NCBI GenBank assembly: GCA_964616825.1
Contig: CAZTSX010000006.1
Coordinates: forward strand, 75,563 to 139,562
Source: QYOJ01 sp964616825
Lineage (GTDB): Bacteria > Bacteroidota > Bacteroidia > Bacteroidales > FEN-979
Length of the DNA stretch: 64,000 bases
Direction of reading: 5' to 3'
Part shown: piece by piece, positions 32,972-39,969 of the stretch
Layout: each line of letters opens with the position of its first letter
How positions within the stretch are numbered: the first letter of the stretch is position 1
Position numbers and translations under genes: made by a program
The notes under the pieces: model-generated
Databases searched by the model: none
What the model was told of the DNA's origin: nothing
Seen by the model: the letters and a program-made list of their open reading frames with translations, nothing else

Positions 32972-33571
32972 TTATATATAATCGTTGAGAATATTCTTAA
33001 GTTGTTCATAATCATAGGTTACTGGGAGTTCAGGGTGGTCGTTGATCACATTTTGCGGAGGGCGGAAGAGGATTCCTATATCGGCCTGTTTTAACATGCT
33101 GATATCGTTATAGGAATCTCCAAACGCGATAACCTTGTATGTCAGGCTCTGCAGGGCTTCGACCGTTTTGCGCTTGGGATCAACCTGCCGGAGTTTGTAT
33201 CCTGTTATCCGATTGGTTTCATCCATCTCGAGGTTATGGCAGAAGAGTGTAGGCCGGCCCAGTTGTATCATCAGCGGTTCAGCAAACTGACGGAAGGTGT
33301 CAGAGACCACGATCAGTTGAGTCCGTTCTTTGATCCAGGCAATAAACTCCAGTGCACCAGGAAGAGGCCGGATCTGAGCGATCACGTCCTGTATGTCATG
33401 CAATTTCAGGCTGTGTTCATCCAGGATCTTCATCCGGTAGTGCATCAATTTATCGTAATCGGGTTCATCGCGGGTAGTGCGGCGGAGTTCTTCAATACCG
33501 GTTTTATCTGCGACATTGATCCATACTTCTGGAACAAAGACGCCTTCAAGATCAGAGCAAACGATATACAT
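32972..33571 (-). CDS. thrH: ThrH: phosphoserine phosphatase / homoserine phosphotransferase
   Basis: 199 residues of the HAD superfamily. Nucleophile motif SDLEGVFVPEVW (Asp7, in the form DLEGV characteristic of ThrH), VVSDTFRQFAEPL, and IAFGDSYNDISML. In Pseudomonas ThrH dephosphorylates phosphoserine and can pass the phosphate to homoserine, giving phosphohomoserine. Threonine synthase, which uses phosphohomoserine, is the gene immediately upstream (65 bases), and no thrB is in the window, so the transferase role fits. An octamer array starts 2 bases after the stop. Confidence 0.93.
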   Translation of the reverse strand: MYIVCSDLEGVFVPEVWINVADKTGIEELRRTTRDEPDYDKLMHYRMKILDEHSLKLHDIQDVIAQIRPLPGALEFIAWIKERTQLIVVSDTFRQFAEPLMIQLGRPTLFCHNLEMDETNRITGYKLRQVDPKRKTVEALQSLTYKVIAFGDSYNDISMLKQADIGILFRPPQNVINDHPELPVTYDYEQLKNILNDYI

Positions 33572-33636
33572 AAAAATGAAGTTTGAATTTTGATATAGTT
33601 TAGGATTTAGATATTCGTGTTTAGGATTTATTCTTT

Positions 33637-35001
33637 CTAACTACTTACCTCAAGCCTCATCAGGTAATCACTGAATGCCTCGTAAGTATTCTGAAGGTCC
33701 GAAACATGTTCCGGCAGGTGATCGATGCCTTCCAGGCTTGGTGGGAGTTCCGGTTCAATCTGGAGGATCTTCTCAATCTCTTCCGGAAATTTTGCCGGGT
33801 GGGCAGTCTCCAGTGAGATACATAGTTGACCGGCTGAATCGCTTTCTGGAAGGGATTTCAGGTATTCCATCAATCCAGCCCATCCTACTGCTCCGTGAGG
33901 TTCCAACAGCAGTTCATACTGCCGGTAGGCATCTGCAATTGTTTGCCGGGTTTGATTATCCGAGATACTGACCGACCATATCTCATTTCGCATTTCCTCC
34001 ATATTGGCAGCCTTGTGAATGATCCCTTTTTCGTCCATCATTCCTCCATAGAGAGCAACCAACCGGGCCAGATTACTCGGATGACCCACGTTCATCGCGC
34101 TGGAGATACAGTTTCGAGAGGGTTCTATTTTCTTATAAATTCCGGAATTGAGATAAGTTGGGAACTCATCGTTTTCATTGGTGGCGATCACGAATTTCTT
34201 TACCGGAAGCCCCATTTTCATGGCCAGTACTCCTCCCATCATGTCGCCAAAATTACCTGAAGGGACTGAAAACACCACCTTTTCATCATGATCCCGATCG
34301 TGAAGCCTGGCAAAGGCATAGAAATAGTATACAATCTGTGGCACCAATCGCCCGATGTTGATTGAATTGGCTGAAGAGAGTGGGAGATGTTCCAGATCGG
34401 GATCGGCAAAAGCCTCTTTCACCAGTGCCTGGCAGTTGTCAAATTTGGCATCCAGAGCCAGGACCCGAACATTCTTTCCCAATGTGGTCATCTGTTTCCG
34501 TTGACGAGCTGTTACTTCATCCTGTGGAAAAAGAACCACGATATCGATATTATCCAGGTCATAGAAGGCATTGGCCACAGCGCTTCCGGTATCTCCTGAT
34601 GTAGCTGTCAGAATAAGTAGTTTCCGGTTTTCCTTCTTCAGGTAGTATTGCATCAGGCGCCCCATCATACGGGCAGCGAAGTCCTTGAACGATGCAGTAG
34701 GCCCTTGATCCAGGCGCATCATATAGCTCCGGCCATGGACATATTCCAGTGGCACATCGTAATCATAGGCATCCTTCACAATCCTCATCAGGTCTTCATC
34801 CGGAATTTCGCCTTTCAGAAAACGCCGTGTAACCTCAAACGCAATCTGATAGTATGGCTTTTCAACAAATCCATAGATCTCTTCCAGGGGAATTACAGGG
34901 ATCGTCATAGGCATATATAGTCCCTTATCTGGAGCCTGCCCTTTCAGCAATGCCTGGCTAAATGAGACCAGATCAGCATTCAGATTGGTGGAATAGAACA
35001 T
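33637..35001 (-). CDS. thrC: Threonine synthase
   Basis: PLP enzyme that converts O-phosphohomoserine to threonine and phosphate. 454 residues, close to the E. coli-type enzyme. Visible: N-terminal FYSTNLNADLVSFSQALLKG, YVHGRSYMMRLDQGPTASFKDFAARMMGRLM with the PLP Lys in ASFKDFA, LTATSGDTGSAVANAF (phosphate-binding), and a C-terminal EPHGAVGWAGL. It starts 2 bases after the trans-sulfuration gene at 35004, and thrH follows, making an operon for threonine and related amino acids. Confidence 0.96.
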   Translation of the reverse strand: MFYSTNLNADLVSFSQALLKGQAPDKGLYMPMTIPVIPLEEIYGFVEKPYYQIAFEVTRRFLKGEIPDEDLMRIVKDAYDYDVPLEYVHGRSYMMRLDQGPTASFKDFAARMMGRLMQYYLKKENRKLLILTATSGDTGSAVANAFYDLDNIDIVVLFPQDEVTARQRKQMTTLGKNVRVLALDAKFDNCQALVKEAFADPDLEHLPLSSANSINIGRLVPQIVYYFYAFARLHDRDHDEKVVFSVPSGNFGDMMGGVLAMKMGLPVKKFVIATNENDEFPTYLNSGIYKKIEPSRNCISSAMNVGHPSNLARLVALYGGMMDEKGIIHKAANMEEMRNEIWSVSISDNQTRQTIADAYRQYELLLEPHGAVGWAGLMEYLKSLPESDSAGQLCISLETAHPAKFPEEIEKILQIEPELPPSLEGIDHLPEHVSDLQNTYEAFSDYLMRLEVSS

Positions 35002-35003
35002 TT

Positions 35004-36191
35004 CTATAGATTACCAACAGTGTCAAAGGCTTCAGTCAGGTCATCGATGAGATCCTGCTCATCTTCGATCCCGATGGAAAACCGGATCAGTGAAGGGGAG
35101 ATACCCGCTTTCAGCATCTCTTCTTCACCCATAGCTGAATGAGTAGTAGATGCCGGGTGTGTGACAATGGATTTATTGGTCCCCAGGTGGGTAGCATGCG
35201 TAATGATCGTCAGGGCATCAATGAATTTCGTCGCATCTTCATACGAGCCTTTCAGTTCGAATGACATCAGAGAGCTACACCCTTTCATCTGGGGTTTGAT
35301 CAGCTTATTGTAGGGATTGGATTCGAGGCCGGGATAGTTCACGTAGTTCACTTTATCGTGACCTTCCAGGAATGTGGCAATTGCCATCGCATTTTGACAA
35401 TGACGATCCATCCGAAGTGCCAGCGTTTCGAGTCCATTGAGGTTCAGCCAGGCGTTCAAAGGCGCCATAGATGGTCCCAGGTACCGGATGCCATTCTGCC
35501 GGATCCCTTCCACGATCTCTTTGGGTCCACAGATGATCCCTCCTAAACTTGTCGCATTTCCGCAGATATATTTTGTTGTGGAGTGAATCACCATATCGGC
35601 TCCAAGCAATATTGGCTGCTGTAACGCTGGGGTATCAATAGTATTGTCAACAACGAGTGGCAGGTTATGCTCTTTTGCCAGGGTTGACAGGGCTGGAATA
35701 TCGGCGATAAAGAGGGCCGGATTACTGGGTGTCTCTACAAACAAGAATTTTGTCTGCGGTGTGATCGCAGCCTTCCAGGCATCAATGGCATCGGGTTGCG
35801 TAACCCAGTTCACTTTTGTTCCCATCCGTGTTAACCCTGTTTCAAACAGACCGAATGTTCCACCATACACCCGGTTGGAAGAGACCACTTCGTCTCCTGG
35901 CTCCAGCAAATGGTGGCAAAGCAGAAATATGGCTGCCATCCCTGACGATGCAGCAATGGCAGATTCCGTGTTTTCCAGTGCGGCCATCCTTCGTTCAAAT
36001 GCGTCCACAGTCGGGTTGTCCCATCTGCCATAGGTATAGCCTGGTTTTTCGCCTGTAAAGATATCGGCTGCCTCCCTGGCATCCTCATATGGATAAGCTA
36101 CTGACTGATAAATCGGCACAGACATTGATTCAGGGCGAAACTTGATCTCTCCTGCATGCATTGCTTTGGTTGTGAATCCTATAGTTGGCAT
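35004..36191 (-). CDS. Trans-sulfuration family PLP enzyme (O-acetyl/succinylhomoserine sulfhydrylase-like)
   Basis: 395 residues of the Cys/Met metabolism PLP family. Landmarks: YTYGRWDNPTVDAFERRMAALE, SGMAAIF, FVETPSNPALFIADI, LVVDNTIDTPALQQP and the Schiff-base Lys in STTKYICG. Members include cystathionine gamma-synthase, O-acetylhomoserine sulfhydrylase and methionine gamma-lyase, which cannot be told apart here. The context with thrC and thrH, both using activated homoserine, favours homoserine sulfhydrylation in methionine synthesis. A second, longer paralogue lies upstream. Confidence 0.9.
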   Translation of the reverse strand: MPTIGFTTKAMHAGEIKFRPESMSVPIYQSVAYPYEDAREAADIFTGEKPGYTYGRWDNPTVDAFERRMAALENTESAIAASSGMAAIFLLCHHLLEPGDEVVSSNRVYGGTFGLFETGLTRMGTKVNWVTQPDAIDAWKAAITPQTKFLFVETPSNPALFIADIPALSTLAKEHNLPLVVDNTIDTPALQQPILLGADMVIHSTTKYICGNATSLGGIICGPKEIVEGIRQNGIRYLGPSMAPLNAWLNLNGLETLALRMDRHCQNAMAIATFLEGHDKVNYVNYPGLESNPYNKLIKPQMKGCSSLMSFELKGSYEDATKFIDALTIITHATHLGTNKSIVTHPASTTHSAMGEEEMLKAGISPSLIRFSIGIEDEQDLIDDLTEAFDTVGNL

Positions 36192-36246
36192 TGGTTTTGA
36201 ATTTTTAGTGTATACTGTTTTTATTTGATTAACAAGAATGTCGCTG

Positions 36247-36254
36247 CAAATATA
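36247..36254 (-). promoter_or_regulatory. -7 box upstream of the 35004-36191 gene
   Basis: Minus-strand TATATTTG matches TAnnTTTG, 55 bases before ATG 36191. This would make the trans-sulfuration gene, thrC and thrH a transcript separate from the 36282 gene. Confidence 0.45.
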
Positions 36255-36281
36255 CGGAGATGATTTGAGCAGCGTGTATGA

Positions 36282-37751
36282 TTATCGTTTTCTTAACCGG
36301 GATGATGATGCTCCACCTGCCGAATATTCGGGAGCAGTCACCTTCACTTTTTTTCCGTCCAGCACTGAGAGGGCCTGGTCAAGATCATAGATTACATCAT
36401 CAGGATGTTCTGCACCCACACAGAGTCGGATCAGGTTTGGTGGAATGTTCGCCAGCTTCCTGCCCTCCTCTCCCTGCTGAGAGTGAGTAGAGATAGCAGG
36501 GATGGTGGCGATGGACTTGATACGGCCCAGGTCCGTGCCTCTCCAGATACGTGTGAATGCATCAAAGACATTTCTTGTGTTTTGATCCCCCCCCCTAACG
36601 TTGAACGACATCAGGTGTCCGTATCTGTTCACCTTTTTCTGGTAAATTTCATCATATTCAGAATCAACCAGAACCATATACCTGGAGGCGAGGTCATGGA
36701 ACGGGTGTGACTTTAATCCCGGGTATTCAACTCTCTCCACATGCTTATGCGCTTCGAGAAATTCGGCAACTTTCCGGGTATTCCGGCTCATCATATCCAT
36801 CCGCATCCGTAGAGTCCGGATATCATTCAGTGCCATAAAGGCATTCATCGGCGAGATATTCGGTCCGGTGTCACGATTCGGAAGTAGTTTGAGGTATGTG
36901 GCAAAATCGGCTTTCATCTCCGGGTTATCGATATTGGTGTTGATGTTTTTCCGTGAAATGACAGCTCCCGCAATGCTTGTTCCTCCGGTTGCCAGAGATT
37001 TTGTAACAGACTGGATCACGATATCGGCGCCATACGCGATAGGCCGGAACAGGGCCGGGGTTGCAACAGTTGAATCTATGATCAATGGGATGTTGTATTT
37101 GTGAGCCATTTCAGCCACAGCCTTAAGATCGAAGAATGCCAGCCCGGGATTGCTGGGTATCTCTCCATAAAGAAACCGGGTATTTTCATCAATCCGTGAT
37201 TCCCATTCTTTCAGATCCGTAGAGTTTACCACCTTCCGCCATTCCACATTCCGTTCCAACTGCTTGCGCATGGAGAACTGTTGAAATGTGCCCCCATATA
37301 CCTGTGCTGTGGCTACGAAATTCATCGGGGCAGAGGGGCGCTTCGGATCCACAACAAGGAACTGATCCACCGCACTCTGGATAGCTGCCATCCCGGAAGA
37401 GGTAGCGATGCAACTGGTTTCAATACCCGTGCCATATCCTTCGAGCAACGCCAGAACCCCTTCAAGGTAGTATACGGTTGGATTAGCAATCCGGGAGTAG
37501 CACCAGGTTGGGATTGCATATCCCAGAGCAGCTTCCATTTCGTCTGAGTCGCGGTAAGCCTGAGAGGTAGACATATATATGGGTTCGATGATTGAACCCT
37601 GGTTGTAATCCAGGGCTTCCTGCATCGAGTAGATCCCATGAACCGCAATGGTATCGAACCGGCAATTCATCATCTCTTTTTTGTACTCCGAATGCCATTG
37701 CATCGCTCGTTTAGCAGCTTCTTTGTAATCGTCAATTCCTAGTGGTTTCAT
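36282..37751 (-). CDS. Long trans-sulfuration family PLP enzyme
   Basis: 489 residues from ATG 37751 (MKPLGIDDYKEAAKRAMQWH); the frame opens 20 codons earlier without homology-like sequence. Same family as the neighbour but with an N-terminal extension of about 60 residues and an insertion around HPFHDLASRYMVLVDSEYDEIYQKKVNRYG. Landmarks: CYSRIANPTVYYLEGVLALLE, ATSSGMAAIQSA, YGEIPSNPGLAFFDL, LIIDSTVATPALFRP, PLP Lys in SVTKSLATGG. The C-terminus is basic (SSRLRKR). Substrate unknown; a lyase or sulfhydrylase on an activated homoserine or methionine is likely. It is divergent from lpd by 97 bases. Confidence 0.88.
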   Translation of the reverse strand: MKPLGIDDYKEAAKRAMQWHSEYKKEMMNCRFDTIAVHGIYSMQEALDYNQGSIIEPIYMSTSQAYRDSDEMEAALGYAIPTWCYSRIANPTVYYLEGVLALLEGYGTGIETSCIATSSGMAAIQSAVDQFLVVDPKRPSAPMNFVATAQVYGGTFQQFSMRKQLERNVEWRKVVNSTDLKEWESRIDENTRFLYGEIPSNPGLAFFDLKAVAEMAHKYNIPLIIDSTVATPALFRPIAYGADIVIQSVTKSLATGGTSIAGAVISRKNINTNIDNPEMKADFATYLKLLPNRDTGPNISPMNAFMALNDIRTLRMRMDMMSRNTRKVAEFLEAHKHVERVEYPGLKSHPFHDLASRYMVLVDSEYDEIYQKKVNRYGHLMSFNVRGGDQNTRNVFDAFTRIWRGTDLGRIKSIATIPAISTHSQQGEEGRKLANIPPNLIRLCVGAEHPDDVIYDLDQALSVLDGKKVKVTAPEYSAGGASSSRLRKR

Positions 37752-37848
37752 GTAAATATACCTATTTCCTCTGTTTGTCTTATGCTTTCTTTCGTGGATG
37801 TAAATGTACATGATTTTTTTGTAATTTCGCGCTTTAAAACGAACCTGT

Positions 37849-39258
37849 ATGAATTACGATATCATTGTCATTGGCAGCGGTCCGGGTGGATATGTCGCTG
37901 CCATCAGAGCAGCTCAATTGGGGCATAAGGTGGCCGTTGTGGAACGTGCCGAACTGGGTGGGATTTGTTTGAACTGGGGGTGTATCCCTACCAAAGCTTT
38001 GCTGAAAAGCGCACAGGTGTTCAACTACCTGAAGCATGCATCATCATATGGAATTGAAGCCGGAGAGGCTAGCCCTGATTTTGAAGCCATCGTTAAACGC
38101 AGCAGAGATGTTGCTGGCCAGATGAGCAAAGGGATCCAGTTCCTGTTGAAGAAAAACAAGGTGGATGTATTGGTCGGAACCGGCAAGGTGAAACCCGGGA
38201 AGGTTGTAGTGGTGATACCAGTCACCAGTCACCAGTCACCAGTCGCCAAGGATCCAAAAGAATATAAGGCGAAACATATTATCATCGCTACTGGTGCCAG
38301 GTCACGTGAGTTGCCAAACCTGAAACTGGACGGTAAGAAGATCATTGGTTACCGTGAAGCAATGAACCTTTCGAAGCAACCTAAATCTATGGTTGTAGTT
38401 GGATCAGGAGCCATCGGAGCTGAGTTTGCTTACTTTTATAACTCACTTGGCACACAGGTTACTCTTATCGAGCTAATGCCGAATGTTGTTCCCCTGGAAG
38501 ATGTAGAGGTATCTAAAACCCTGGGTCGTGAATTTAAAAAGGCAGGAATTAAGGTGATGGTAGGCTCTACCGTTGAGAAGGTTGACACCAGGGGGCAACT
38601 ATGCAAAGTGTCTGTAAAGAACAAAAAGGGGAAAGAAGTGGTTGAGGCAGAAGTCGTTTTCAGTGCGGTAGGAATTTCAACAAACATTGAAGGAATAGGG
38701 CTGGAAGAGGTCGGGATCAAGACAGAGAAAGACAACGTGATGGTGGATGATTTTTATCGCACCAACATTGAAGGATATTACGCAATAGGAGATATCGTTC
38801 ACGGTCCTGCTCTCGCCCATGTCGCGTCTCATGAAGGAATTATCTGCGCTGAGAAAATCGCCGGTAAAGATGTGGAGCCTTTGGATTACGGCAACATCCC
38901 TGGCTGTACATATACGAATCCGGAAATAGCATCAGTCGGCATGACAGAACAACAAGCCAAAGATGCAGGATACGAAATCCGGGTGGGAAAATTTCCGTTT
39001 ACAGCCTCCGGGAAAGCGGCGGCAGCCGGAGCACGGGAAGGCTTTGTAAAAGTGATCTTTGATAAAAAATACGGCGAGTGGCTGGGTGCCCATTTTATCG
39101 GTGATAACGTGACCGAGATGATCGCTGAGGTTGTGGTAGCACGAAAGCTGGAGACCACCGGAAAAGAGATCATCGAATCGGTTCATCCGCATCCAACGAT
39201 GTCGGAAGCAATCATGGAGGCAGTGGCTCAGGCATATGATGAGTGTATCCACTTATAG
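37849..39258 (+). CDS. lpdA: Dihydrolipoyl dehydrogenase
   Basis: FAD disulfide oxidoreductase (E3/L protein) that re-oxidises lipoyl groups of 2-oxo acid dehydrogenases and the glycine cleavage H protein. 469 residues. FAD fold VIGSGPGGYVAAIRAAQLG, redox disulfide GGICLNWGCIPTKALL, NAD site VVVGSGAIGAEFAYFY, FAD site YYAIGDIVHGPALAHVAS, and C-terminal HPHPTMSEAIMEA active-site His. A tract of four 7-bp repeats (38218-38245) is translated as PVTSHQSPVA between beta strands near residue 124-133, an insertion not expected in the family. An array of octamers follows the stop. Confidence 0.96.
   Translation: MNYDIIVIGSGPGGYVAAIRAAQLGHKVAVVERAELGGICLNWGCIPTKALLKSAQVFNYLKHASSYGIEAGEASPDFEAIVKRSRDVAGQMSKGIQFLLKKNKVDVLVGTGKVKPGKVVVVIPVTSHQSPVAKDPKEYKAKHIIIATGARSRELPNLKLDGKKIIGYREAMNLSKQPKSMVVVGSGAIGAEFAYFYNSLGTQVTLIELMPNVVPLEDVEVSKTLGREFKKAGIKVMVGSTVEKVDTRGQLCKVSVKNKKGKEVVEAEVVFSAVGISTNIEGIGLEEVGIKTEKDNVMVDDFYRTNIEGYYAIGDIVHGPALAHVASHEGIICAEKIAGKDVEPLDYGNIPGCTYTNPEIASVGMTEQQAKDAGYEIRVGKFPFTASGKAAAAGAREGFVKVIFDKKYGEWLGAHFIGDNVTEMIAEVVVARKLETTGKEIIESVHPHPTMSEAIMEAVAQAYDECIHL
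38218..38247 (+). repeat. In-frame CCAGTCA heptamer array inside lpd
   Basis: Three CCAGTCA units, one CCAGTCG and two more bases of the next unit make a 30-bp tract, which is 10 codons. It shares CCAGTC with the 8-bp arrays at 32914 and 56981. All three frames of CCAGTCA are open, so the insertion is tolerated. Confidence 0.85.
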
Positions 39259-39330
39259 TGCCATGGTGCAGTGGTGATATGGTGATATAGTGAGATGGTG
39301 AAATGGTGAGGTGGTGAGATGGTGAGTGAT
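39259..39330 (+). repeat. Octamer array (TGRNATGG) after lpd
   Basis: Directly after the lpd stop: TGCCATGG, TGCAGTGG, TGATATGG, TGATATAG, TGAGATGG, TGAAATGG, TGAGGTGG, TGAGATGG, then TGAGTGAT. Eight clear 8-bp units plus one degenerate. A heptamer array follows, making a two-part module. Confidence 0.9.
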
Positions 39331-39342
39331 GGGTTGAGAAAC

Positions 39343-39377
39343 AAATCGTAAATCGAAAATCCCAAATCGAAAATCAA
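39343..39377 (+). repeat. Heptamer array (AAATCGA) before rfbC
   Basis: AAATCGT, AAATCGA, AAATCCC, AAATCGA, AAATCAA: five 7-bp units ending 4 bases before ATG 39382. With the octamer array it fills the lpd-rfbC gap. The same pairing occurs at 55892-55963. Confidence 0.9.
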
Positions 39378-39381
39378 TTAT

Positions 39382-39921
39382 ATGGAGATTATAAAAACCC
39401 CTTTAGAAGGTCTGCTTATTATTAAACCGGATGTGTTTGAGGATGAGCGTGGCTATTTCTTTGAGTCATATAACCGGGAACAGTTTCTGGCGCATGGGAT
39501 TGACATAACTTTCGTGCAAGACAACGAGTCGAAATCTAAGAGAGGCGTACTACGCGGACTTCATTTCCAGAATCCTCCGTTTACCCAGGAAAAGCTGGTG
39601 CGGGTCATGAGTGGATCGGTACTCGATGTAGCAGTGGATATCAGACAAGATTCTCCCACGTATGGTGAATGGTCTTCTATCGTGTTATCCGGGCAAAACA
39701 AGTGGATGTACTGGATTCCGGCCGGTTTTGCGCATGGTTTCTTAACTCTGGAAGATGATACGATCTTCTTTTACAAATGTACCCGTGTCTATAATAAGGA
39801 ATCGGAAGGCAGCATTCGCTGGAATGATCCGGATTTGCAAATTGACTGGGGAGTAGAAGATCCGGTTATCTCTCCGAAAGATCAGGTAGCACGGTTTTTT
39901 CGTGAGCTGGTGGGGTGGTGA
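39382..39921 (+). CDS. rfbC: dTDP-4-dehydrorhamnose 3,5-epimerase
   Basis: Cupin enzyme that epimerises the dTDP-4-keto sugar on the way to dTDP-L-rhamnose, for surface polysaccharide. 179 residues. Signature: DERGYFFESYNREQF, FVQDNESKSKRGVLRGLHFQ (catalytic His in RGLHFQ), KLVRVMSGSVLDVAVDIR, WIPAGFAHGFL, and W-N-D-P. The other rhamnose genes (rfbABD) are not here, so it is detached from a polysaccharide locus. The stop (TGG TGA) lies in octamer-like GGTGGGGT GGTGAGTA sequence. The 5' side is a repeat module without a visible ribosome site. Confidence 0.95.
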   Translation: MEIIKTPLEGLLIIKPDVFEDERGYFFESYNREQFLAHGIDITFVQDNESKSKRGVLRGLHFQNPPFTQEKLVRVMSGSVLDVAVDIRQDSPTYGEWSSIVLSGQNKWMYWIPAGFAHGFLTLEDDTIFFYKCTRVYNKESEGSIRWNDPDLQIDWGVEDPVISPKDQVARFFRELVGW

Positions 39922-39969
39922 GTAAGTGATAAAATGGGAAATAATGATTAAGCGGAAGAGAGAAATCCT

